A stretch of DNA of 64,000 nt from DALYLB01 sp033763135 (lineage in GTDB: Bacteria; Acidobacteriota; Blastocatellia; RBC074), in NCBI GenBank assembly GCA_033763135.1, contig JANRKY010000204.1:22658-86657 (forward strand), written 5' to 3'. The first letter of the stretch is position 1. Every line of letters starts with the position of its first letter. This document shows, in pieces, positions 55,026 to 64,000 of the stretch. The position numbers and the translations under genes were made by a program. Below the pieces are notes generated by a model that worked only from the letters and a program-made list of their open reading frames with translations, made no database searches and was not told the origin of the DNA.

Positions 55026-55609
55026 CGACCCGCGCCTGTCTGTTCTTCCTGCTCGTCGCGTTCTCTCTCTCCATCGAAGGCCGCGCGCAATCGGCGCCCG
55101 ACGAGTCCCTGGCCCGGGAACTCGAAGAGGTCGCCCGCGTCGCAACCGTCATGGTCGACGGCGACGTCTGCCAGCGGATCATGACCGAACGAGCGTTGAA
55201 AAAGATGTTCGTCGTCGATCCCGAAGACCGATGGGCCGGCGCCGACAATTTCGACGTCAATGCCGAGCCCTTCATCCAGACCAAAAAGACGCTGATGCGC
55301 CTCGCCCGGCTGCGTCCCTATCCGGTCGACTGCAACCTCTGGATGCTCTTCAAGGAGAATCCGCGGCAGATCCAGATCCTCATTCGCAATCAATACGAGA
55401 TGAGCCGGTTCTGGACCTGGGGCGTCCTGACGCAGGAGATCCCCCCGGAGATGGCCGATGTCCTCTCCTCCGGCAAACCAAAGACGACCACTGGAAAAGA
55501 CGGCCTAGTCTCCGTTCTGACGCCCGTCTACAACAGTCTGGGAGAGATCGTCGGCCTGGTCGAAGTCGTCGGCCGCGCGCGAATGAACTGGCAGGAGAAC
55601 GTCAAATAA
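55022..55609 (+). CDS. Small exported sensor-like (cache/PDC-like) protein of unknown function
   Basis: Product of 195 residues; GGAGGG precedes the ATG, which overlaps the previous stop. Residues 1-22 are a signal peptide. No transmembrane anchor follows, so it should be soluble in the periplasm. An N-terminal helix (SLARELEEVARVATVMVDG) is followed by alpha/beta sequence ending in VSVLTPVYNSLGEIVGLVEVVGR. That last stretch is like the final strands of extracellular cache/PDC sensor domains, but no signalling output domain is attached. It may bind a breakdown product and present it to a partner. I do not recognise a named family. Confidence 0.6.
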   Translation: MTTRACLFFLLVAFSLSIEGRAQSAPDESLARELEEVARVATVMVDGDVCQRIMTERALKKMFVVDPEDRWAGADNFDVNAEPFIQTKKTLMRLARLRPYPVDCNLWMLFKENPRQIQILIRNQYEMSRFWTWGVLTQEIPPEMADVLSSGKPKTTTGKDGLVSVLTPVYNSLGEIVGLVEVVGRARMNWQENVK

Positions 55610-55627
55610 AGCAGCGAGGTGAAAGAC

Positions 55628-56878
55628 ATGTCCGTTTCACGAAGAGAGTTCTGCGAATGGCTCGCCATCGGCGCGGGCAACCTTCCCATTGCCGCGGATT
55701 CCGCGATGGCGCGGGAGATCCCGGGATCCGCCCCGCTCCAGCCCGTCGCCGCCACGGGCTCCCACATCGGCAACCTCTATCCGTTCGTGCAGCAGCTGGC
55801 GGATCAATCTCCGCTGGAACTCTCGTTCCTGCGTCCGGAGTTCACCAATCTCAGGCGATGGCAGACCCGGGCGCGGGCGAAGGTCTTCGAATTTCTGCTG
55901 TACGCGCCTCCGCCCGTCGCGCCGCAGCCGCAACTGATCCGGCGAACGGACAAAGGCGACTACATCGAAGAGTACCTGACTTTTCAAACGGCGCCCGGCA
56001 TCCGCGTGCCCGCCCATGTTCTGCTTCCCAAGGGCGCCCGGCAGCCCGCTCCCGGCATGGTCGTGCTGCACAGCCACGATGGTCGTTATTTCTGGGGAAA
56101 AGAGAAGGTCGTCGAGAACGAATCGGAACACCCCGTGTTGACCGAATTCAAGAAATACCGCTACGGCGGCAAAGCCATTGCCGCGGAGTACGCGAGGCAG
56201 GGCTATGTGACCATCGCGATCGATATGTTCTATTGGGGAGAACGAAGGATGATTCTGGACGACGACCCCGCGGCCTATCGCGATCGTCCGAACAGCATGC
56301 CCGAGAACGAGATCGACGCATTCAATCAGCGGGCCTCGCAGAACGAGTCGCTGATCGCCCGCAGCCTGCATACGGCCGGAATCAGCTGGCCGGGCCTCGT
56401 CCTCTGGGATGACCTGCGAACCGTCGACTATCTCGCCTCGCGCCCGGAAGTGGACCGCCGCCGCATCGGCTGCGTGGGCCTCTCCGTCGGCGGATATCGC
56501 AGCTTTCTGCTCGCCGCCCTCGACGAACGAATCAAGGCCGCCGTCGCCGTGGGCTGGATGACCTCGTTCGCCTCCCAGATCAAACGACACGTGAGCTCGA
56601 CCATCGGCTTCTCGTTCCACCTCCCGGGCCTGTACCGCTATCTGGACCTGCCCGATCTCGCCGCTCTCATCGCCCCGCGCGCCGTACTGGTCATCAACGG
56701 ATCGCAGGACCGGCTGTTCGCCCTCGACGGCGTAAACGCCGCCTTCGAAAAGATCGGACGCTGCTACGCCAAGGCCGGCCTCCGCGAACGACAGCGCTGC
56801 AGCCTCTACAACGCGCCGCACGAATTCAACCTGTCAATGCAGGATGAAGCCCGGGACTGGTTCAAACGCTGGCTCTGA
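55628..56878 (+). CDS. Exported acetyl-xylan-esterase-like alpha/beta hydrolase
   Basis: Product of 416 residues. ATG 55628 has GAGGTG upstream; a GTG three codons earlier is less likely. The N-terminus VSRREFCEWLAIGAG is Tat-like. The fold begins near residue 100. Strands MVVLHSHDGRYFWGKE and VTIAIDMFYWGERR are followed by the nucleophile Ser286 in GCVGLSVGGY, Asp361 in NGSQDRLF and His398 in NAPHEFN. The family removes acetyl groups from decorated polysaccharides or related esters. It is the last gene of the plus-strand series and converges with the amidohydrolase gene. Confidence 0.82.
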   Translation: MSVSRREFCEWLAIGAGNLPIAADSAMAREIPGSAPLQPVAATGSHIGNLYPFVQQLADQSPLELSFLRPEFTNLRRWQTRARAKVFEFLLYAPPPVAPQPQLIRRTDKGDYIEEYLTFQTAPGIRVPAHVLLPKGARQPAPGMVVLHSHDGRYFWGKEKVVENESEHPVLTEFKKYRYGGKAIAAEYARQGYVTIAIDMFYWGERRMILDDDPAAYRDRPNSMPENEIDAFNQRASQNESLIARSLHTAGISWPGLVLWDDLRTVDYLASRPEVDRRRIGCVGLSVGGYRSFLLAALDERIKAAVAVGWMTSFASQIKRHVSSTIGFSFHLPGLYRYLDLPDLAALIAPRAVLVINGSQDRLFALDGVNAAFEKIGRCYAKAGLRERQRCSLYNAPHEFNLSMQDEARDWFKRWL

Positions 56879-56950
56879 GCAGCGGTGATTGAAACGCCGG
56901 TCACAACCCGCGCGAATCGAGCGTGAAGGCGCGCCGCCTGATCGCCGCGG

Positions 56951-58285
<1,335 letters not shown>

Positions 58286-58411
58286 GGCGCGGGATCATAC
58301 CGCCGTTTTCGACGCGTGGCGAGGGGAAACGGGATCGAATTCAAGCAGCGCAACTGCCGGCCGGATGGCCCTCCAGTCGCCGCCGGTTCATGCAGACCTC
58401 AGGCGGAATAT

Positions 58412-59821
58412 TCATGGCGCCAGGCCGGCAGTATGTGCGCAATGCAGAATCGCTTCGGCGGAGCGGTCAATATCGTGCTCCCGGGTGGACCAGTTTGAGA
58501 TTGAAATGCGCATCGCATGCATTCCATGCCAGGTGGTGCCGCCGGCCCAACACGTCCCATCCTCCTGCACTGCTCGGATGACCGCGGCGGTAAACGCGTC
58601 CGCATCCATGCCCGAGGGCGGTAAAAAGCGGACCAGCACCTGGTTCAGGACCACGTCATTGAGAACCTGTACGCGCTCGTCCTGCGCCAGACGCTCCGCC
58701 ATGCGGCGCGCCAGACGGCAGCAACGATCGACAATTTCCGCCACGCCATTGCGTCCCAGGGCGCGCAGAGTGGCATAGATCGCCAGCCCGCGCGCGCGGC
58801 GCGACGCCTCTGGCACCCAGTTGTGATTTTCGCGCCCCATCTCCGCCCCCAGCGCATAGTACGGCGCGTTCAGCGTCATCGCCTCCTGATGCGCCGCCCG
58901 GTCACGGACAAACACCAACCCCGAGTCGTAAGGGACGTTCAGCCACTTGTGACAATCAACCGCGAGGGAGTCCGCCATCTCGATCTGCGCGGCCAGCGGT
59001 CGATGCACGGGAGACGCCGCCGCCCACAACCCGAAAGCCCCGTCAACGTGCAGCCAGCCCTGCCGGCTACGCACCAATGGAACGATCTCCGGCAAGGGAT
59101 CAAACGCGCCGGTGTTCACGTTTCCGGCCTGCGCGCAAACCAGGACCGGCGTGCTGATCCGGTCCAGCGCAGCCTGCAGCTCTTCCGGTCGCATGCGGCC
59201 TTGCCCATCCGCTGGAACCCGGATGACGCGCTCTCGCCCCAGTCCGAGCATCTGCAACGAGGCAAAGATCGAGACGTGCGACTCCGCGCTCGTCACGACC
59301 GTGACGACGGGCGCGCCATACAGTCCCTGCTCTTCGACATCCCATCCCGCACTGCGCAGCAGCGCACGTCGCGCCGCCGCCAGCGCCGTAAAGTTTGCCA
59401 TCGTGCCGCCCGTCGTGAACCCCAAACTCATTTCGCTCGACAGGCCGAACAGATCCACCAACCAGATGCGGACGATCTCTTCGGCCGCCGCCGCCGCGGG
59501 CGAGAGAGCATACGCGCCCGCATTCTGATCCCAGGCCGCCGCCAGCCAGTCTGCGGCGAGACCGGCCGGATGCGCGCCGCCGATCACAAAGCCAAAATAG
59601 CGCGGCCCTGCCGTCGCCACCAATCCCGGCGTTGCCGCTTCAACAAAATTCTCAATCACCTGCAGCGCGTCTTCGCCTTCCGCAGGCAACGCCCCGCCCA
59701 TGCCGGCAAGCAGCCCGCCATAATTTACCGCGCGGCCCACAGGCCGTTCCGGCAAGCTGTCCAGAAACTCAAGGGCCAGATCAGAAACTCGCTTCAGGAT
59801 GTCTTGATAGTTCATCGGCAT
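58412..59821 (-). CDS. PLP-dependent group II decarboxylase (aromatic amino acid/glutamate type)
   Basis: Product of 469 residues using the ATG at 59821; the ATG two codons later or one at 59854 are alternatives, with no good ribosome binding site for any. The fold-type I decarboxylase motifs are in order: N-terminal GPRYFGFVIGGAHPAGLAADW, the phosphate-binding FTTGGTMANFTAL (136-148), SAESHVSIF, VHVDGAFGLW-type Asp260, and the PLP Lys292 in DCHKWLNVPYDSG. The family decarboxylates aromatic or acidic L-amino acids, or acts as an aldehyde synthase. Cytoplasmic. It lies 126 bp upstream of the amidohydrolase gene on the same strand. Confidence 0.87.
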   Translation of the reverse strand: MPMNYQDILKRVSDLALEFLDSLPERPVGRAVNYGGLLAGMGGALPAEGEDALQVIENFVEAATPGLVATAGPRYFGFVIGGAHPAGLAADWLAAAWDQNAGAYALSPAAAAAEEIVRIWLVDLFGLSSEMSLGFTTGGTMANFTALAAARRALLRSAGWDVEEQGLYGAPVVTVVTSAESHVSIFASLQMLGLGRERVIRVPADGQGRMRPEELQAALDRISTPVLVCAQAGNVNTGAFDPLPEIVPLVRSRQGWLHVDGAFGLWAAASPVHRPLAAQIEMADSLAVDCHKWLNVPYDSGLVFVRDRAAHQEAMTLNAPYYALGAEMGRENHNWVPEASRRARGLAIYATLRALGRNGVAEIVDRCCRLARRMAERLAQDERVQVLNDVVLNQVLVRFLPPSGMDADAFTAAVIRAVQEDGTCWAGGTTWHGMHAMRISISNWSTREHDIDRSAEAILHCAHTAGLAP

Positions 59822-59996
59822 ATCTTTGAATTTGTTGAAAGTGACGAAGATCATTTAGGACTGCCATTCGCGACCGCCATGGCGCAGCATTCCAGAGATT
59901 CCGCGCTTCCTGCCGCGAATTGGAGCCAGCCCTTTCGAAAACGGGCGAATGGTTTCATGATGCCACGTCGCCCTCTTCTGAAGAAGTCGCAGTTCA

Positions 59997-61391
59997 ATGC
60001 ATCGATCGTCCGTTTTCCGCCACGTCGCTATGAAACCACTATTTGCCTGCATTGCCCTGTTGTTCCTGTGTTCCAACTCCACGCCGCAGAGCGGCCCGCG
60101 CCCCGCGCGACCGAACGTGCTGTTCATCGTCGCGGATGATCTGCGGGCGAATTACGGAGACGCGATCGCCCACACGCCGAACCTGAAGCGGCTCGCGCGG
60201 CGGGCGGTGACATTCAATCGGGCCTACGCGCAATATCCGGTCTGCAATCCTTCGCGCGTCTCGTTCCTGACGGGGCTGCGGCCCGAAACGACGGGCATTC
60301 TGGGCAACAACGTCTTCTTCCGCGACCGGCTTCCCGACATCGTCACGCTGCCGCAACTGCTTCGGCAAAACGGATATTTCACCGCGAGCCTCGGCAAGAT
60401 TTTTCATCGCGGGCTGACGATGGAAGACAAGCGCGCCGACTGGGCCGACGAAAAATCGTTCAACCACATTCGAATTTACGACGCGACCGAGATCGGCAAT
60501 CGCGGCGAGGGCCGCCGCCTCGCCGGCGACGAAGCTCCGTGGTGCCGCTGGCTCGCCGCCGACGGCGCGGATGAAGATCAGGCCGATGGACAGATCGCCG
60601 CCGAAGCCGTGCGGTTGATCAATCAGCGGCGCGGCGAACCGTGGTTCATCGGCGCCGGCTTTCACAAACCCCACGACCCGTTTGTCGCGCCGAAAAAGTA
60701 TTTCGATCTCTATCCGCTCGAAAAGATTCCGCTGGCCGCGGACCCCGCCGGCCGCTCGCCCGAAGCCCGGTTCGCCATCCCGAAGGCCTACGGCAACTTT
60801 GCGAAGTTCACCGACCGCGAGCGCCGCGAATTCAAACGCGCCTATCTGGCGGGCGTCTCGTTCATGGACGCGCAGGTCGGCAAGCTGCTCGATGCGCTCG
60901 ACCGGAACGGATTGTGGGACCAGACGATCGTCGTGTTCATCGGCGACCACGGCTATCACCTGGGCGAGCGCGGCTGGTGGAACAAGAACACGTTGTTCGA
61001 ATTGTCCGCGCGCGCGCCGCTGCTGATCTCCGCCCCCGGAATGAAGGCCAATGCAACGGCCAACGGCATCGCCGAATTCATCGATCTCTATCCCACCCTG
61101 GCGGAGCTCGCCGGCGCGACCGCGCCGCACAAACTGGAAGGCAGAAGCCTGCGGCCGCTGCTGCAAAACCCGAAAACGCCCGGCAAGGAGGCCGCGTTCA
61201 CGATCGTCATGCGCGGCAACACCCGCGGCCGCACCGTGCGCACCGATCGCTGGCGCTATACCGAGTGGGACGCGGGCGCAAGCGGCGTGGAACTGTACGA
61301 TCATCGCAGCGATCCCGGCGAATATCGGAATCTGGCGAACGAGGCGAAATACGCCGGCGAAGCGAAGAAGCTGAAAGCCATGCTGAAATGA
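59997..61391 (+). CDS. Exported sulfatase, iduronate-2-sulfatase-like
   Basis: Product of 464 residues from ATG 59997; ATG 60030 is an alternative with an equally good signal peptide (PLFACIALLFLCSN). The sulfatase core is complete: NVLFIVADDLR with metal Asp47/Asp48, and VCNPSRVSFLTGLRPETTG with Cys83 in the C-x-P-S-R motif that is oxidised to formylglycine. GKIFHRG, AGFHKPHDPF, VVFIGDHGYHLGERG (metal Asp/His) and the C-terminal YDHRSDPGEYRNLA follow. It should remove sulfate esters from sugars, by similarity of the family to iduronate/choline-type sulfatases. No maturation enzyme is encoded in the window. Confidence 0.9.
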   Translation: MHRSSVFRHVAMKPLFACIALLFLCSNSTPQSGPRPARPNVLFIVADDLRANYGDAIAHTPNLKRLARRAVTFNRAYAQYPVCNPSRVSFLTGLRPETTGILGNNVFFRDRLPDIVTLPQLLRQNGYFTASLGKIFHRGLTMEDKRADWADEKSFNHIRIYDATEIGNRGEGRRLAGDEAPWCRWLAADGADEDQADGQIAAEAVRLINQRRGEPWFIGAGFHKPHDPFVAPKKYFDLYPLEKIPLAADPAGRSPEARFAIPKAYGNFAKFTDRERREFKRAYLAGVSFMDAQVGKLLDALDRNGLWDQTIVVFIGDHGYHLGERGWWNKNTLFELSARAPLLISAPGMKANATANGIAEFIDLYPTLAELAGATAPHKLEGRSLRPLLQNPKTPGKEAAFTIVMRGNTRGRTVRTDRWRYTEWDAGASGVELYDHRSDPGEYRNLANEAKYAGEAKKLKAMLK

Positions 61392-61394
61392 CGC

Positions 61395-61438
61395 TTCCCG
61401 AAAAACGCCGCGCGGCGATCTTCGCCGGGCGTCGGGAA
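61395..61438. terminator. Hairpin between convergent sulfatase and dioxygenase genes
   Basis: TTCCCGA (61395-61401) pairs with TCGGGAA (61432-61438), with a further GC-rich inner stem (CGCCG.. to ..CGGGCG). It sits just after the sulfatase stop. The A-run inside the left arm gives T-residues on the minus strand. Confidence 0.45.
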
Positions 61439-61457
61439 ACGATCTGGAATCGCGAGG

Positions 61458-62393
61458 CTACCAATCCCGCAATCCCAGTAATTTCTCGCCCAGTTCCGTC
61501 AACTGCGCGCGGCCATATCTGGTTTGCTCCCAGTTCCGGGGGTCGCCGGGGAACGCATAGCCCTCCGGGGCAACGCGGTCCCGCCACGACTTCACCCGCC
61601 ATTCGCGCGGCTCCACGTTCTGTTCCTGCGCCGGCATCATCGAAATATATTGCGCCATTCGCGGCCGATCCGAGAGATTCGGCCGAATCCCGTGCGGCAG
61701 AAGACTGTCCCAAATCAACAGATCGCCCGCGCGCGCGGGAATCTTGACGATATCGAACCCCGTGATATCCGGGTGATAAGGGTCGCGATCGGCGGGCTGT
61801 GTTTTTACCCACTCCGCAAACGTGCGGTACAATTCCGGCACGCACTGAAACCCGCCCATCTCGACCGTGGCATCGTTGAGCGCCAGGACGCCCTGCACAT
61901 TGGCGGGAATCGGATCGACGCTCGTGTCGATATCCCAATGAATAAAGCCCGGGAACTCGCCGGGCGCGCGATTCGGCGGATTCAAATTCGCGCGATCAAT
62001 CGTGACCCACAGTCTTTCCGTTCCCCAGAGATCCACAAAGGCATCGTATACGCGCGAATGCTGGCGGTTATTCCAGAGCGCCTGATGATTGTAGACTTCG
62101 ACCATCCCGCTGCCGCGCAACTCGACCATCTCCATCGGGTGCGCCGGGTTGTTGTGCCACGTCGCCGGATCATCGGGATTCATCTCCTGAAACTCCCACA
62201 GCAATCGGATCACGGCGGCAAGATTTTCCGGCGGCACGGCGTTCGGCACGATCACATAGCCATTGGTCTTCCAGCATGTCCAGTCGTCCTCGCTCAGCAC
62301 GCGCAGCGGCGCGCGATCGTGACGCGGATTAAAGCGCAGGTCATCGCCGGGCGTAAGCTTGAGGTCACTGTTCTTGATGTTCTGATGAACCAT
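61458..62393 (-). CDS. Phytanoyl-CoA dioxygenase (PhyH) family Fe(II)/2-oxoglutarate enzyme
   Basis: Product of 311 residues; GAGGA before the ATG. No signal peptide, so cytoplasmic. The double-stranded beta-helix has the iron facial triad: His and Asp of FIHWDIDTSVDP and the distal His of SLLPHGIRPNLSDRPRMAQY, whose Arg residues would bind 2-oxoglutarate. The N-terminal DDWTCWKTNGYVIVPNAVP is typical of PhyH proteins. They hydroxylate small molecules or lipids; substrate unknown. The gene is divergent from the DUF362 gene across 177 bp and may share control with it. Confidence 0.86.
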   Translation of the reverse strand: MVHQNIKNSDLKLTPGDDLRFNPRHDRAPLRVLSEDDWTCWKTNGYVIVPNAVPPENLAAVIRLLWEFQEMNPDDPATWHNNPAHPMEMVELRGSGMVEVYNHQALWNNRQHSRVYDAFVDLWGTERLWVTIDRANLNPPNRAPGEFPGFIHWDIDTSVDPIPANVQGVLALNDATVEMGGFQCVPELYRTFAEWVKTQPADRDPYHPDITGFDIVKIPARAGDLLIWDSLLPHGIRPNLSDRPRMAQYISMMPAQEQNVEPREWRVKSWRDRVAPEGYAFPGDPRNWEQTRYGRAQLTELGEKLLGLRDW

Positions 62394-62486
62394 GGTGTTC
62401 CTCGCATATGCCGCAACCGCGGCGATTCGACATTTGTCGCCCTTCGCGCAGGAGGCGGCGTTCCTCGGCGAAACTGCGGCGCGATA

Positions 62487-62515
62487 TTGCGGCTGACGAC
62501 GATTTCGCCTATACC
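62487..62515 (+). promoter_or_regulatory. Possible promoter of the DUF362 gene
   Basis: TTGCGG (62487-62492), 17-nt spacer, TATACC (62510-62515), 55 nt before the ATG at 62571. Moderate consensus match. Confidence 0.4.
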
Positions 62516-62570
62516 TCTATCCGATTTCGCACACATGTACAGACAAACCTGCACGCGGGGAGGAGTTGTA

Positions 62571-63728
62571 ATGGAACGCCGGGACTTCGTCAAACTGCTG
62601 GCATCGACGCCGCTGCTGACGCGGGACGACGCGCGGGACTGGAAGTCGCGCGCCATCCCGAAACATAAAATGGCCACCTATCACAAAGGCGGCGCGGGCC
62701 CGCTCGGGATGCCCGGTCCGTATCCGGGCCAGGTCGTTTCCGTCAAATCGGAGCGCGTCGTGAGCGCCGACGGCCAGACCATCGACGCCGGCCTCGTCCG
62801 CGAAATGATGGAGCGCGGCATGCGCGCGCTGACGAAGGAGCGGCGCGCCATCGATGCCTGGCGACAGTTCATTCGCCCGGAAGACATCGTCGGCATCAAG
62901 GTCAACGTCGTCGGATATCCGTGGTGCGTCTCGTCGCACGCCGTCGTGGCCGAGACCGTGCGCAACGTCATGGCGGTCGGCGTGAAGCCGGAACAGATCT
63001 ACATCTACGACCGGTTCCGCGATCAACTGGACGAAGCGAACTATCGCCCGCACGTGCCCGAAGGCGTCAATTTCTACGCCTCGGAACCGAGCAACAACGG
63101 CGAAACCAGCCCGCACTACGATCCGCGCGTGTATCTCGAAGCCGATCTGTTCGGCGAAGAGAACACCCGCTCGAATCTGATGAATCTGATCTCGCAGCGG
63201 CTGACCAAGATCATCAGCATTCCGAATATGAAGGATCACGGCGCAACGGGCGTGACTGGTTGTCTGAAAAACGTCGCGTATGGGGGCTTCTCCAACGTCG
63301 CGCGCACGCATCAACGCGGCCTGACGCACACCTACTGGTTCGTCGGCACGCTGGCGGGCATGGAGCCGGTGCGCTCCAAAACCGTGCTGCAGATCATGGA
63401 CGGCCTGCGCGGCGTCTGGCACGCGGGGCCGGGCGCGCGCACGCTGAAATATGTCTTCTTCCCAAAGACGTTGATGTTCGGCACCGATCCCGTGGCGATC
63501 GATCGCCTGCTCCTCGACATCGTCGACGCCGAACGCAAGCGGCGCGGCGCGATCTCGGTATGGAATCGGGACGAGGCCACGCTCGATTTCAACAACGGCA
63601 GAAAACGCGATGAAGACCCGAACACGAACATCATCATCCGCGAACCCGGCCACATCGAATATGCCGGCAAGCTCGGCCTCGGCCTGCACGACCTGCGTCG
63701 GATTCGCGTCGAAGAGCTCTCCGTTTGA
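62571..63728 (+). CDS. DUF362-domain protein with Tat-like N-terminus
   Basis: Product of 385 residues; the strong GGGGAGGAG ribosome binding site fixes the ATG, although the frame is open far upstream. The N-terminus MERRDFVKLLASTPLL is Tat-like. The DUF362 fold is recognisable in DIVGIKVNVVGYPWCVSSHA, the strand/helix YIYDRFRDQLDEANY, KIISIPNMKDHGATGVTGCLKN and the C-terminal MFGTDPVAIDRLLLDIVDAER. DUF362 proteins sometimes carry 4Fe-4S ferredoxin domains; none is present here, so this is the stand-alone exported form. Biochemical role unknown. Confidence 0.82.
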   Translation: MERRDFVKLLASTPLLTRDDARDWKSRAIPKHKMATYHKGGAGPLGMPGPYPGQVVSVKSERVVSADGQTIDAGLVREMMERGMRALTKERRAIDAWRQFIRPEDIVGIKVNVVGYPWCVSSHAVVAETVRNVMAVGVKPEQIYIYDRFRDQLDEANYRPHVPEGVNFYASEPSNNGETSPHYDPRVYLEADLFGEENTRSNLMNLISQRLTKIISIPNMKDHGATGVTGCLKNVAYGGFSNVARTHQRGLTHTYWFVGTLAGMEPVRSKTVLQIMDGLRGVWHAGPGARTLKYVFFPKTLMFGTDPVAIDRLLLDIVDAERKRRGAISVWNRDEATLDFNNGRKRDEDPNTNIIIREPGHIEYAGKLGLGLHDLRRIRVEELSV

Positions 63729-63782
63729 AACGCCACTTCTTCAGGCGTCGTTCAGATCGCATCGCGACGCTCGAAAAAAACT

Positions 63783-63810
63783 GCTGATGCTAACGGATTT
63801 TGTGGTGGGG
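63783..63810. repeat. Dispersed box B, copy 2
   Basis: Matches 32470-32497 at 25 of 28 positions and is likewise preceded by an A7 run. Here it follows the DUF362 gene. Confidence 0.55.
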
Positions 63811-63823
63811 CGCGCCGCCTCTT

Positions 63824-63851
63824 CCGGCGGTGAACCTCCAATGGCGTTCAG
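63824..63851. repeat. Dispersed box A, copy 2
   Basis: Matches 27027-27054 at 26 of 28 positions; GCCTCACG follows at 63865-63872. Boxes A and B are only 13 nt apart here, while their other copies are separate, so this spot may be a composite of repeats. Confidence 0.6.
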
Positions 63852-63871
63852 GTATGAAAAGAGGGCCTCAC

Positions 63872-64000
<129 letters not shown>

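Noticed and set aside
34141..56878. Bacteroidota-type SusCD polysaccharide utilisation locus
   Set aside because: No SusD-like lipoprotein or SusC gene is inside the series; only Oar-like barrels occur in the window, outside the operon.
61524..62570. N-terminal extension of the DUF362 protein by 349 residues
   Set aside because: The upstream part is the antisense of the PhyH gene; a strong ribosome binding site and Tat-like start lie at 62571.

Overview
The window is GC-rich bacterial chromosome, most likely from an Acidobacteriota member (Solibacter/Bryobacterales-like or a related class). This rests on gene content: Oar-like TonB-dependent outer-membrane proteins with carboxypeptidase-regulatory N-domains, an ECF sigma factor directly upstream of a TPR-carrying Ser/Thr kinase, a two-heme cytochrome of the photosynthetic reaction-centre cytochrome c type, PQQ-propeller secreted proteins, and many secreted hydrolases with Sec or Tat signals. 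It is an inference; no rRNA or single-copy marker is present. I found no tRNA, rRNA, CRISPR array, prophage or transposase gene.

Layout. 1-9.3 kb: the N-terminus of one outer-membrane receptor and a complete divergent one, a dihaem cytochrome c, an O-methyltransferase, a small exported protein, and a kinase/sigma-factor pair. 9.3-10 kb: a 480-bp non-coding array of palindromes and 13-bp tandem repeats. 10-24 kb: acyl-CoA synthetase, ankyrin protein, PQQ-propeller protein, TPR protein, deoC, a 1707-residue secreted modular nuclease and a small unknown protein. 23.8-32.4 kb (minus strand): amidohydrolase, GH20 hexosaminidase, TPR protein and a full-length TonB-dependent receptor.

32.7-56.9 kb is the centrepiece. 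A ROK repressor and an M20 peptidase sit back to back over two well-formed promoters. They are followed by eleven tightly packed plus-strand genes: GH42-like hydrolase, DUF5107-TPR protein, two fused double alpha/beta-hydrolases, an APC permease, a Gfo/Idh/MocA oxidoreductase, a single-domain hydrolase, a polysaccharide-lyase-like toroid protein, a GH123/DUF4091-like hydrolase, a small exported sensor-like protein and an acetyl-xylan-esterase-like hydrolase. Spacing and ATGA overlaps indicate one transcript. With the nearby GH20 enzyme and sulfatase, the best reading is a glycan-degradation locus, possibly for an acetylated, amino-sugar-containing or sulfated polysaccharide. Most enzymes are exported, and uptake may use the APC permease rather than a SusCD pair.

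57-64 kb: a secreted amidohydrolase/deacetylase, a PLP decarboxylase, a sulfatase, a phytanoyl-CoA-dioxygenase-like enzyme, a DUF362 protein, and at the right edge a sequence resembling the non-coding part of a group II intron read on the minus strand.

A recurrent feature is long palindromes in the intergenic regions. Several are built from short phrases repeated two or three times per arm, and they lie at most transcription-unit boundaries. Two further short boxes occur in two copies each, tens of kilobases apart.
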